A DNA stretch of 64,000 nucleotides from NCBI RefSeq assembly GCF_900312815.1, contig NZ_OMPE01000009.1, positions 1,550,001-1,614,000 of the forward strand, read 5' to 3'. Position 1 is the first letter of the stretch. Every line of letters begins with the position of its first letter. This DNA comes from Aquimarina sp. AU474. Its GTDB lineage: Bacteria; Bacteroidota; Bacteroidia; Flavobacteriales; Flavobacteriaceae. Positions 35,978-44,985 of this stretch are shown here, one piece after another. Below the pieces are notes generated by a model. That model searched no databases. It was given only the letters and a program-made list of their open reading frames with translations, and had not been told where the DNA came from. A program made the translations under genes and the position numbers.

Positions 35978-38740
35978 ATGAAACTAGTTTGGATACTTTT
36001 TATTTTATCAATGATTTTTAAAGTCCAAGGTCAAGAAATTGATTCCTTAGATATAATAACTGCTAATAAACTTTATAGTAAAGGAAGGACGTATCGATTT
36101 AAGAACTTAGATTCTACATGTTATTACTATAAGCAATCCTATCAGCTTTTTAAGAAACAACAAGATTGGTTAAATGCCATTTTTGTTTTAAAAGGAATTA
36201 GTTTTTCAAGTAGCTACCATTATGATTTAAATAGATTTAGGAAAACTTTAAATTCTATTGATTCTGTTTTAGAACAAAGGTCATTGTATTTTGATTCGTT
36301 AAATGTCAACACATCATTAAAAAGTCGACATTTTCTCGAAAAAGCAAACTATTATTCAAAAATTAGAAATTACAAAAGAGTAAGAGAACACGGAACTAGT
36401 GTTATTGAAATTATCGAATCTATTCCAGATTCTCTGATTACAGCCAAAGATATTAAACTAAAATGTGCTGCTTATGAATATATTGCAGGAGCGTACAAAC
36501 ATGAAGGAGAATACACAAAAGCCGAGGAGATCTATAAAAAAAGTCTAAGAATCATCTCTGAACATTTGGATGAAGATTTTGCACTGCCTACCTATAGATT
36601 ATTGGGTGATTTGTATAGAAAAAAGAGAGCATATCTTAAATCCAACCAATATCTTAGAAAAAGACTAGACCAAGAGATAAAAAAGGGAACTGCATCCAAA
36701 AATAGAATTGTAAAATCTTGTTTTGCTATTGCAGATAATCATATACAATTGAGTAATTCAGATAGTACCCAATACTATCTCACTATTGCTAAGCAACAAT
36801 TTTTGGATAATGACCCATTAGCATTTCAATATTATCAAAAACTAGGTGAAGCCTATCTCGCTGAAGGTATAGGGCAAAAAGCAATTACCCAATTTGATAT
36901 GGCCATTGTGCTTTTAACAAGGGATAATTCTAAATTAAAACGTGTGGAAGAAGCTAGGTTGTATGTCTTAAGAGCTCAGGCTTATGACCAAATTGAAAAT
37001 CATGAGATGGCCCTACAAAATTATCAATTTGCACTGGCAAAATTGTCTATCGAGTTTGATTCAAAATCCCCTATAGAAAACCCTGAACCTAGTACAGTAC
37101 AAAACAAATTTGAATATCTTAAGGTGCTTATTGAAAAATCCAAAACACTTGTTAAAGCAGATAAACTCAAGGCAGCTTTACAAACCTCTAAAGCGGCAAT
37201 ACACATTATGGATGAGCTGAAACCATCTTTCCATAACGAAGAAGATAAACAGTTTTTAATAGAAAACTTTTATACAGTTTTTGATACAGGTTTAACTTCG
37301 GCATATCGATTATATCAACAAACTAAGGATAATACTTATATTGATGATGCTTTTTTCTTATCTGAAAAGAGTAAAAGCGCTATTTTATTAGGAGCTTTGA
37401 TTAATTCAAGGGCTTATAAATTTTCTGATATACCAGATCATCTTTTAGAACAAGAGCAACAACTAAAAGCTTCAATTAATTACCTTCAAAAAAAGGTAGC
37501 AAAAAAGAAGAATAGGAATAAGTGGGAAGATCTCTTATTTGAAGAAAAATCAAAATATAGTGCACTTATTAATGAATTTGAAAATCAATTTCCTAGGTAT
37601 TATAATTTGAAACATAATAATAATGTTGTTAGTATAAGTGATTTTCAAGACATGATAGAAGATCATACAATGGCTATTTCCTATTTTTACGGAAAAGAAG
37701 CGTTATACATACTGTCACTATCAAAAAGAGGTAAGGAGTTAACTTCTATTCCTTTAACCAAAAATGTAAATAAGCAAATACTCGAATTATATTCATTATT
37801 AACTAATTCTTCTTCAAAATTGTCAAAATTACAAGCGACTTCTAAGCTAGTTTTTGATCAAATAATACATCCAGTTATTGATAATAAAGGGTATCACGAT
37901 CTGATAATTATACCAGATGGGATATTAAATTATATCCCTTTTGAAAGCCTATATGATGGGGAGAAGTATGTAATCGAAAATTCAACAATAAGTTATAATA
38001 ATTCTGCTACCTTATTAGCGCAGTTACGGCATAAGGAAATCAACAATAGTGAAGTTCTTGTTTTTGCACCAAGTTTTTCAGAGAGGTATACGCGTCTTAA
38101 TCATTCTGAAACAGAAGCTAAACATATATCATCTTATTTTAAAGGAACAACCTATAGTGGAAATCAAGCAACATTGGATAAGTTCACAACTAAAAGTTCT
38201 AATTATGGAATTTTACATTTAGCTACTCATGCGATAATAGATGATAAAAAACCTGAAAATTCTCATTTAGTTTTTGCTCCGCAATCTGATGATGAATTAT
38301 TATACATTAATGATATCTATACTATGGATATTAACGCTTCCTTGGTTTCTTTAAGTGCTTGTGAAACAGGGATAGGAAATTTAAAAAGCGGAGAAGGTAT
38401 GATTAGTTTATCTAGAGCTTTTTTCTACGCTGGAGCTTCGAGTTTGGCGAATACAAAATGGCAGATTAATGATCGTTCGACAGCGGATATCATGAATAAC
38501 TTTTATAAAGAATTATCCAAAGGTAAAAGAAAAGATGTGTCTTTGCATTTGGCCAAAATTAATTTTCTGAAGAGAAATTATGATAATGGATATAGACATC
38601 CATATTATTGGGCTGGACTTGTTATTACTGGCGATACTGCTGCTATAAAAAGTAATACGCCTATCTGGGTATGGTTGGCAGGATCAATAATGTTAATACT
38701 ATTGGTAGTTTTATGGAAAAAAAAGAAACGTAAAACTTAA
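35978..38740 (+). CDS. TPR-CHAT protein (caspase-like protease domain), exported and membrane-anchored
   Basis: 920 residues. The signal peptide (1-18) ends VQGQ. About residues 25-420 are TPR helices (for example YKHEGEYTKAEEIYKKSLRI, LGDLYRKKRAYLKSNQYL). A coiled stretch follows, then a CHAT domain at about 590-885 with the catalytic pair H751 (HLATHA) and C795 (LSACETG). A single transmembrane helix (about 897-912) and the basic tail KKKKRKT end the protein. CHAT is a clan CD cysteine peptidase domain; here it should face the periplasm. The last codons overlap the convergent anti-sigma-like gene by 4 bp. Known CHAT-TPR proteins act in proteolytic signalling, but the target here is unknown. 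Confidence 0.88.
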   Translation: MKLVWILFILSMIFKVQGQEIDSLDIITANKLYSKGRTYRFKNLDSTCYYYKQSYQLFKKQQDWLNAIFVLKGISFSSSYHYDLNRFRKTLNSIDSVLEQRSLYFDSLNVNTSLKSRHFLEKANYYSKIRNYKRVREHGTSVIEIIESIPDSLITAKDIKLKCAAYEYIAGAYKHEGEYTKAEEIYKKSLRIISEHLDEDFALPTYRLLGDLYRKKRAYLKSNQYLRKRLDQEIKKGTASKNRIVKSCFAIADNHIQLSNSDSTQYYLTIAKQQFLDNDPLAFQYYQKLGEAYLAEGIGQKAITQFDMAIVLLTRDNSKLKRVEEARLYVLRAQAYDQIENHEMALQNYQFALAKLSIEFDSKSPIENPEPSTVQNKFEYLKVLIEKSKTLVKADKLKAALQTSKAAIHIMDELKPSFHNEEDKQFLIENFYTVFDTGLTSAYRLYQQTKDNTYIDDAFFLSEKSKSAILLGALINSRAYKFSDIPDHLLEQEQQLKASINYLQKKVAKKKNRNKWEDLLFEEKSKYSALINEFENQFPRYYNLKHNNNVVSISDFQDMIEDHTMAISYFYGKEALYILSLSKRGKELTSIPLTKNVNKQILELYSLLTNSSSKLSKLQATSKLVFDQIIHPVIDNKGYHDLIIIPDGILNYIPFESLYDGEKYVIENSTISYNNSATLLAQLRHKEINNSEVLVFAPSFSERYTRLNHSETEAKHISSYFKGTTYSGNQATLDKFTTKSSNYGILHLATHAIIDDKKPENSHLVFAPQSDDELLYINDIYTMDINASLVSLSACETGIGNLKSGEGMISLSRAFFYAGASSLANTKWQINDRSTADIMNNFYKELSKGKRKDVSLHLAKINFLKRNYDNGYRHPYYWAGLVITGDTAAIKSNTPIWVWLAGSIMLILLVVLWKKKKRKT

Positions 38741-39477
38741 TCCATAATTCCTAATAGTACTTTTGCCTCCTTGTTTTTATAACCTCCTTTTTCAATAATA
38801 GTTTCTAGTGTGGCCGTCGCTTTTTTGATATCATTGTTTTTAAGATATGCAAGTGCTAAGTACCATCTTGAAGGTGAAGAAAATTCGTTATTTTCCAAAA
38901 TTGTTTTTTGAAATTGCCCTATTGCATGCACTAGCTGACCATTTTTTAAATAAGATTGTGCCAAATAAAAATCAATATATTCTGGATGTGGTTTTTCTTT
39001 AAGGGCTATAAAAAGCTCAATTGCTTTGGTATCATTATCAGTTTCATAAGCTTCAAAGGCTAGTTGTTCGGGAGTTTGCGGTTGAGTACCACTACGAACA
39101 ATTGGAGATACAGTATTGGGGTATTTCTCATAATTAGAAGCAAATAACTCTTCGGTACCCTGATTAAATACAGTGTTGTACATGTATACTCCTAATGAAA
39201 TGATAACCGCTAAAGAAGCTGCAATACCAAGAGGTTTCCAGTTTATGACTTTTCTCTTAGTGATGTTTTTCGATTGATCCTCATCCTCAAATCCCTGTAT
39301 TTTCTTTTTTAAACCAATTCTTTCTTTATGTTTGATAACACGTTGTACACTCTTTTCAAATTCGAATTGAGCTTTAAATTCATCATCATCTTGTAAAAGA
39401 GAAGTAAACATAGTCTCTTCTTCAGATGTGAGTTCATCCAAAAAATACCTGTGTAGTAATTCTTCTTTATTCATCAT
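38737..39477 (-). CDS. Anti-sigma-factor-like membrane protein with periplasmic TPR
   Basis: 246 residues from ATG 39477, which overlaps the sigma-factor stop in an ATGA arrangement. A longer frame from 39522 would run into the sigma gene. Residues 1-75 are a cytoplasmic segment (LHRYFLDELTSEEETMF) like the zinc-free anti-sigma fold. One transmembrane helix lies near 87-108 (IAASLAVIISLGVYMYN). The periplasmic part holds two or three TPR units (AIELFIALKEKPH, AIGQFQKTILENNEF). Coupling with the sigma gene supports an anti-sigma role, with the TPR part sensing a periplasmic partner, perhaps the adjacent TPR-CHAT protein. That partnership is an inference. Confidence 0.75.
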   Translation of the reverse strand: MMNKEELLHRYFLDELTSEEETMFTSLLQDDDEFKAQFEFEKSVQRVIKHKERIGLKKKIQGFEDEDQSKNITKRKVINWKPLGIAASLAVIISLGVYMYNTVFNQGTEELFASNYEKYPNTVSPIVRSGTQPQTPEQLAFEAYETDNDTKAIELFIALKEKPHPEYIDFYLAQSYLKNGQLVHAIGQFQKTILENNEFSSPSRWYLALAYLKNNDIKKATATLETIIEKGGYKNKEAKVLLGIMD

Positions 39478-40046
39478 TTTTTTGGGGTATTGGTGAATAA
39501 TTGTTTTAGTGTTTTTAAACACCTTGATTTCTGGCTTTTTACAACATTTTCAGAATTGTATTTACCAGCAGACATAATTTCCCGAATACTGTATTTTTTA
39601 TAATAAAACATGACCAGTATGGCTTTGCACTTTTCGCCTAACTGATTAAAATATTTTTCTAATAATACTTCTTCAGGAGTTAATTCTTTGGTCTCGAGTT
39701 CAAAAGATTCTAAATGATCATCTTTTTGATTAGCGAGTTCAAGAACCAATTCATTGTTTACGTTTTGTTTATTTTTCCTTAATCTATCTAGAATCTTATA
39801 TTTTCCGATACTAATTAAATATGTGGACAAAGTGCTAGATAATTTCACCAATTTTCCATCCTGAATATTTTCATATAAAGTGATAAACGAATCCTGGTAT
39901 ATATCTAACAAATCATCTTGGCCTAATCCATATTTTCTAGCAAAGCTTAAAAATAATGATTTGTTTTTTTGGTAAACTTCTTTAAAAGCCTCATCAGAGC
40001 CGTTTTTTAAAGATTCAAAGAGAGTAAGTTCTGATTTTTGTACCAT
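39474..40046 (-). CDS. ECF-type sigma-70 family factor
   Basis: 190 residues. Region 2 is at about 20-90 (YGLGQDDLLDIYQDSFITLYENI, IGKYKILDRLRK). Region 4 is at about 130-185 (LEKYFNQLGEKCKAILVMFYY, YSIREIMSAGKYNSENVVKSQKSRCLKTL). It is the normal length for an ECF sigma factor. It is coupled to the anti-sigma-like gene that follows and is convergent with the TPR-CHAT gene. This sigma/anti-sigma/CHAT neighbourhood looks like a regulated proteolysis unit. The target promoters cannot be seen. Confidence 0.85.
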   Translation of the reverse strand: MVQKSELTLFESLKNGSDEAFKEVYQKNKSLFLSFARKYGLGQDDLLDIYQDSFITLYENIQDGKLVKLSSTLSTYLISIGKYKILDRLRKNKQNVNNELVLELANQKDDHLESFELETKELTPEEVLLEKYFNQLGEKCKAILVMFYYKKYSIREIMSAGKYNSENVVKSQKSRCLKTLKQLFTNTPKK

Positions 40047-40176
40047 ACAATGACCTGGGTGAAGGGTAACATTGACCTAAAGGTAAAAAAAACAAATAAA
40101 ATGCAAACCTGTTTTGCTATTTCATCATACTTTAAAAGTTAAGTTTAGTTCTTTAAAAGAGTTTGATATTATCTTT

Positions 40177-41448
40177 TTATCTATTTTCTAATAGTCTTTG
40201 TTCAGTTCTTTCTATGTTATTATCTATTTGTTCTAAAATGTATTCATGTTGTCTAATAACTCCTACTTTTACCCATTGGGGCTGATTATCTAATGATTGC
40301 ATTTCTCGTATTGCCCGTTCCATACCGGGTTGTTGAAATTCTGCATATCCCCATGATCTTACCTGATCAATACTTCCGTACTGAAAGTACCTTTCCCAAG
40401 CTCTTCTATATCCTGTTAGTTGAGACATAAACTGTATATGAGAAAGCCTTCCCGATTCGCCAGTACCTCTGGGAGGTAATCTCGAAGGCCCCATTCGGGT
40501 CACAATTCGTTCCATACGTTGTCGTATTCTTTGTTGTCGATCCTCACTGTGTTCTGATCGTACCTGATCATCGTCAAATGTATGTTCTTCAGTACGAGTA
40601 CTAAAACGAATAAATAAGACATATCTACGAGAATCTCTAACTATATTCCCGGATAGACAAACTTCTTGCCCTTCTCTAAAACCAATTCTCATAGAACCTC
40701 TATGGATGTGTCGTAGATCTGGCCTTCTATCGATAACTGTTCCGGCATGCAAAGAATCACTTCTATAAATCATACCTCTTCGTAGTTCGGTAGAATTACG
40801 CACAACAGATTGTCTAAATTCTTCATAATTTCGTTTAAATGGAGCACATACCTCGAAAGACGATGCAGAGGCTTCACTTTCTGGTACTTGATCATACCAA
40901 CCTGTATTTCCGCTAGCACCTCTCAAAACTCTCAAAAATTGTGCTTGAGTCCTGGCAAGCCCTAAACTATTCATTTGATGGGCTCCCAGATGTACAATAC
41001 GTTCATAATCATCCCCATGTTCTTGAGTGCCACAAATGAAGAAATGATTTCTTCGGATACAATTTACCCAGGTATTTGATACTGCGTCATTAGTTAAATC
41101 ATCTGTGTCATCATAAAAAAAGATAGCCACCCGTTCTCTAAAACCTCTTACTGTAGTTATTATATTTTCATGAAACTCCGACTGCTGCCCATTTTCTTGA
41201 AAAATTGCCTGTACCAATTGCTGGGCAATCTCCATATTGGGATTAGATCCAAAAATATTTCCAGGACTATTAATGTTAACTGGTCTGGCTTCAGTATTGG
41301 TATTTGGGTTTTCTACATAATATACCCGAAGCCTTTGAGAAATTATAGATGAATCGTTACTATCATTCTGTGCCATCCCAATTTGGCAATAGCTTAATAT
41401 GCAAAATAGAATGAGATGTCGAATCTTGATGTATGTTGAATTTTTCAT
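40177..41448 (-). CDS. Exported protein of unknown function, N-terminal domain shared with its neighbour
   Basis: 423 residues from ATG 41448, chosen because it begins a clean signal peptide (ending QIGMAQ) 11 bp after the previous stop. The frame opens earlier at 41511, but that start would overlap the previous gene. Residues 28-180 are paralogous to the protein encoded next door: RLRVYYVENPN, GNIFGSNPNMEIAQQLVQAIF, WVNCIRRNHFFICG, DDYERIVHLGAHQM. The C-terminal half is very Arg-rich with many RxR and ERI/RM patterns, and carries no His-Cys protease pair that I can see. It is the last gene of the nine-gene operon. Unknown function. Confidence 0.6.
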   Translation of the reverse strand: MKNSTYIKIRHLILFCILSYCQIGMAQNDSNDSSIISQRLRVYYVENPNTNTEARPVNINSPGNIFGSNPNMEIAQQLVQAIFQENGQQSEFHENIITTVRGFRERVAIFFYDDTDDLTNDAVSNTWVNCIRRNHFFICGTQEHGDDYERIVHLGAHQMNSLGLARTQAQFLRVLRGASGNTGWYDQVPESEASASSFEVCAPFKRNYEEFRQSVVRNSTELRRGMIYRSDSLHAGTVIDRRPDLRHIHRGSMRIGFREGQEVCLSGNIVRDSRRYVLFIRFSTRTEEHTFDDDQVRSEHSEDRQQRIRQRMERIVTRMGPSRLPPRGTGESGRLSHIQFMSQLTGYRRAWERYFQYGSIDQVRSWGYAEFQQPGMERAIREMQSLDNQPQWVKVGVIRQHEYILEQIDNNIERTEQRLLENR

Positions 41449-41459
41449 GTTTTTTGTTT

Positions 41460-42986
41460 TTAATTTGAAGGTGTATTGGGATTTTGCGAAATCCAACGAT
41501 TGGCATACCATTCTACGAGACCTTCTTTAAAATGATAATCTCTTGAGTTTCGATAAGAATTTGGTTCACTAGTTACCAAAGGGAATAAAGAATTTGGAAC
41601 AAAAGGAATTTCCTGAGCAATCCAAATACCTATATTGTCATTACTATTTGTTGAGAAATTACGAGTATGTAGCAATTCATTTACCTTAGCCGTAAGATGA
41701 TTTCTTCCCCAAGAAGAGAATATGGGATGATGTTTTATAAAGGGTAAATCTTCATAAGATCTTCCGCTTGTATTGGAGCCTTTAAAAACTCTCCAAACTG
41801 GGTTGCCTACGGTGTGTGCAGTGGTACGATGTGCCCAGACTTGACGGTTATTTCCGGCAGTGTTTAGGTGGTTCTTGATCTCTTTAGCAATAGAACCATC
41901 GCCTGCTGTAGAAAAATCCTGTTCACGAAATCTGATATTTGCAGTGCTTCGGTTTTCCCATACGTCATCAGATATTGAACTTCCGGATAAACAAGCGTAT
42001 AGAATTATGCTACCATCAGATGTAAGAATTGGATGTACACCATTGGCAAAGGTTTCAGCAGTTTCATAAGCATCGGGTGGTTGATTTCGATTTTTTTGCC
42101 TGGCGACAGTTTCATTGACTGCTATGATGTTGTGATTACCGAAATTTACATAGTTTGTTAATCCATGTGTTAATATTGCCAGAGTTTGTATTTTAAGAGA
42201 AGGGTTGTTTGTTGTTTCTCGTAGTCGCATTATAATTTCAGTTGACTTATCAATTATTTCTTGAACAGTAAGTACTGGTATTGCGGCATTCTCTCCATTT
42301 ATGATATTCTGACCATTTAAAGCGATTGCGTTATGTTGCTTAGAAAATTTTTTCGCATATCGTTCAAACTCTGCATGAGAATTTGAGGTAAATGCTGTGT
42401 TTGCATTTACATAATTGGTGTAAAATGTTAAGGTAATACCATTTTGCGTTTCTGATAAAGAATTGTTATCTAAATTGAGTAATGAAAGGAGACGGTTTTT
42501 GGCTAATTCTACCCCATCATTACTCATTTGATTAGATCCATAATGAACTATACCTGCATATTCATCTCCCGGTTCGATAGTAACACATGACGTAAAATGC
42601 CCTGATTCGATACAGTTCGTCCAATTTTCTGAAGCAATTGCTTCGTCAATAGGTCCTTCATCGCTATATAAAAATAAAGCAACAGGTTTTTCATAATTTC
42701 TAAGAGTTTCGATTACCGTTTGTTGATATTCCTGATTATCCCTGGGTGAAAAAATTGCCCTTATAAGTAGCTGTGCAGTTTCCATTTGGGGATTCCCTCC
42801 AAATAGATTTCCTTCTGTTGTCATTTCGCCGGGATTTAGCAATCTATATTGATCAGAGGATGGATCCTCGACGTAGTAGACCATTAATCGATCTCTTAAA
42901 AAATTCGTAGCGTTTGATTCCTGAGCAATTACCTGTGTAGTCAGAAACAACAATAGAAAGATGTTGTAGTATATGTGATTTTTCAT
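41460..42986 (-). CDS. Exported protein with shared N-terminal domain and caspase/CHAT-like C-terminal domain
   Basis: 508 residues, signal peptide ending VIAQ. Residues 30-170 match the N-terminal domain of the next gene (RLMVYYVEDPS, GNLFGGNPQMETAQLLIRAIF, WTNCIESGHFTSC, DEYAGIVHYGSNQM). The C-terminal part contains LAILTHG (H274) and SIILYACLSG (C332). Each lies at the end of a predicted hydrophobic strand, as in clan CD peptidases (caspase, gingipain, CHAT). About 40 residues later come AGDGSIAKEIKNHL and RQVWAHRTTAH. This points to a secreted cysteine-peptidase-like domain; activity is inferred. It is 11-14 bp from its neighbours on both sides. Confidence 0.65.
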   Translation of the reverse strand: MKNHIYYNIFLLLFLTTQVIAQESNATNFLRDRLMVYYVEDPSSDQYRLLNPGEMTTEGNLFGGNPQMETAQLLIRAIFSPRDNQEYQQTVIETLRNYEKPVALFLYSDEGPIDEAIASENWTNCIESGHFTSCVTIEPGDEYAGIVHYGSNQMSNDGVELAKNRLLSLLNLDNNSLSETQNGITLTFYTNYVNANTAFTSNSHAEFERYAKKFSKQHNAIALNGQNIINGENAAIPVLTVQEIIDKSTEIIMRLRETTNNPSLKIQTLAILTHGLTNYVNFGNHNIIAVNETVARQKNRNQPPDAYETAETFANGVHPILTSDGSIILYACLSGSSISDDVWENRSTANIRFREQDFSTAGDGSIAKEIKNHLNTAGNNRQVWAHRTTAHTVGNPVWRVFKGSNTSGRSYEDLPFIKHHPIFSSWGRNHLTAKVNELLHTRNFSTNSNDNIGIWIAQEIPFVPNSLFPLVTSEPNSYRNSRDYHFKEGLVEWYANRWISQNPNTPSN

Positions 42987-43000
42987 GATTTCTCAGGTTT

Positions 43001-44974
43001 TTAAAATTGCCCTATATCACTTAAGAATATAGTTTCATCTGATGAAGCAGCACGTGTTTGTGTAACAGGTGGTCGTCCCTTAATATGCCATTTCACTTCA
43101 TAGTCGTATTGTAATTGATCATCTGCTTGGATAATACCTATGCGCTTAGAAAGTTCATCTTTACTAAGATCAATACGTATGCGTTTTGTCTTTTCTTTTT
43201 CACCTTGAGGGTAGTATAATTTTACCTCGGCAAAGCGTACTTGATAATCGTCTTTTAAAGTGTCGTCTATTTCGATATAAATATCTTTTTTCTGAAAAGG
43301 AGGTGCTAAAGCTATAGAACCAGCTTCTCTCTTGCTCCACGGTGTAGAAACTTCATGGCCTCCAAAAAAACTCCAGGTGGTTTTGTAATCGTATTCCAAC
43401 CATTTGCCTCTATTCTTGTCACCTTTCCATCCATATGGGTCAAATTTGAAAAGATTACCATTATTAAAATTATTACGATCAATTCTTATTTCGCGTTGTG
43501 TAATTTGGCCATTTTCGTGTTTTTTCTTTAACAATACACTTACAAAATTGACAAATTGCCCAAAATCATCAGTATTAAATCCATCTACAAAAGCCACAAT
43601 TTCACGTTGTTTATAGAGTGGGTCATCTAGATTAACCATATGAAAACAGTCTTTACATTTAATGCGCCCGATACCTTCATCAAAGTTGATCACTTGATTA
43701 CGAGGCAAGGATTTTTCCATGTTTAGATTAAATGTTCCTGTTTTTTTCACACTTTTAAATCTAAAAGAAGCTGCTATGGCTATTGATGGAGCTTGAGGTT
43801 CGTTAGTCTCTCTAGGTTGGTGAGGAGGGACTGTCGAGGGCTCATCTTCGGGACTTGCTCGTCTTACAGCAGTACCTGCACGAGGTTCGATATCATCGCT
43901 ATCACTATCCGCTGTATCTTCATCATCATCACTCTCAGAACTAGATGTTGTGCTGCTACTTGTATTTGTGGTCCTGTTCGTATTTGATACTGTACTATTT
44001 GCAACTCGTGCTCGGTCACGTTCACTATTATAATCCTGTCGTTGCTGATTCAAAAGTGCGGTAGCACGATCCAACATACTTGGTCGGCTACCGCTTCCTG
44101 AAGTGAGCTCTGATAAGGAAGGGGTAGTTGAATTTTCTTGTGATTCGAACATTTCTGTTCGAACAATTTCCATCACCATATTACGTATTTCGTCAAAATC
44201 TTCATCTTCACCTATTTCTGTGATCGAAATGGTATTGTTTTCCATCATTTCATCCATTGCGGCATCAATTTCTGCAGATAATACAGGTGTGGCTATACCA
44301 GCCTGAAAGTTTTTATGCTCATATATTTTTTCCCATTTAAAATTAACCTTGGCCTTGATAGGGGAGTTATACCCTTCAATTTCCATATTGAATTTAAAAA
44401 CAATATTCGGTGTGTTGGTTTTAAAGGATTCCCAAAGAATTTTGGATCCTTTTTTGGTCAATTGAATCGATACAGAGGCTTTTTGCCCATCCAAAACAGG
44501 TGCAGGCCCTAATCCTAAAACTTGCTGCGAAAACTCTTCGTTTTCTGCATTAAAAGCTGAGACCAATGCGACGGTTCCTCCCCGATACATTACAGGACCT
44601 TTTATTTTTCCTCTCGGATTGATTCTCCTTAGTTCCTGTTCTGCTTCTTGTTTTTGTTCATCAGATACTTTTAACTCTACCAATGCGGTAACAATACCGC
44701 CTCCAGCGCCTTCAGTATCTTTATAATTATCTTCGGTGGTTGTACTTTGGTTTTCTACCCAACGAAGGAACGAAAATTGAGGTTTACCATTATCATCTTT
44801 TGCCAATCTTACTTGATCAGAAAGGTAGTAGTATTCATTTTGATTATAAATACTGGGAAATAGTGTTAAATCTCCTGCTTTTACGAGTTCATCTAATACG
44901 ATCGCCTGGGCATTTGCAAAACTCATCCAGCCGATGCATATTATCAAACAGATATATATATTATTTTTCATCAC
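43001..44974 (-). CDS. YYxP-family exported protein 1 (with Ser/Asp-rich insert)
   Basis: 657 residues, signal peptide ending FANAQ. It is one of six paralogues in this operon, a family I do not recognise. Shared landmarks here are YYYLSDQVRLA then GKPQFSFLRWV (about 48-73), GGGIVTALVEL, KIKGPVMYRGGTVALVSAF, and PAPVLDGQKASVSIQLT. Late in the protein are REIVAFVDGFNTDDF, VSVLLKKKHENGQ, WLEYDYKTTWSFFGG and the terminal YEVKWHIKG. A low-complexity Asn/Thr/Ser/Asp insert (about 325-395) sits between the halves and is absent from the others. Beta-rich ends and a helical middle suggest a periplasmic or surface protein. Function unknown. Confidence 0.6.
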   Translation of the reverse strand: MMKNNIYICLIICIGWMSFANAQAIVLDELVKAGDLTLFPSIYNQNEYYYLSDQVRLAKDDNGKPQFSFLRWVENQSTTTEDNYKDTEGAGGGIVTALVELKVSDEQKQEAEQELRRINPRGKIKGPVMYRGGTVALVSAFNAENEEFSQQVLGLGPAPVLDGQKASVSIQLTKKGSKILWESFKTNTPNIVFKFNMEIEGYNSPIKAKVNFKWEKIYEHKNFQAGIATPVLSAEIDAAMDEMMENNTISITEIGEDEDFDEIRNMVMEIVRTEMFESQENSTTPSLSELTSGSGSRPSMLDRATALLNQQRQDYNSERDRARVANSTVSNTNRTTNTSSSTTSSSESDDDEDTADSDSDDIEPRAGTAVRRASPEDEPSTVPPHQPRETNEPQAPSIAIAASFRFKSVKKTGTFNLNMEKSLPRNQVINFDEGIGRIKCKDCFHMVNLDDPLYKQREIVAFVDGFNTDDFGQFVNFVSVLLKKKHENGQITQREIRIDRNNFNNGNLFKFDPYGWKGDKNRGKWLEYDYKTTWSFFGGHEVSTPWSKREAGSIALAPPFQKKDIYIEIDDTLKDDYQVRFAEVKLYYPQGEKEKTKRIRIDLSKDELSKRIGIIQADDQLQYDYEVKWHIKGRPPVTQTRAASSDETIFLSDIGQF

Positions 44975-44985
44975 TATATTTTTTA

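Noticed and set aside
41449..41511. Upstream start for the last operon protein
   Set aside because: The extra residues hide a clean signal peptide that starts at 41448.
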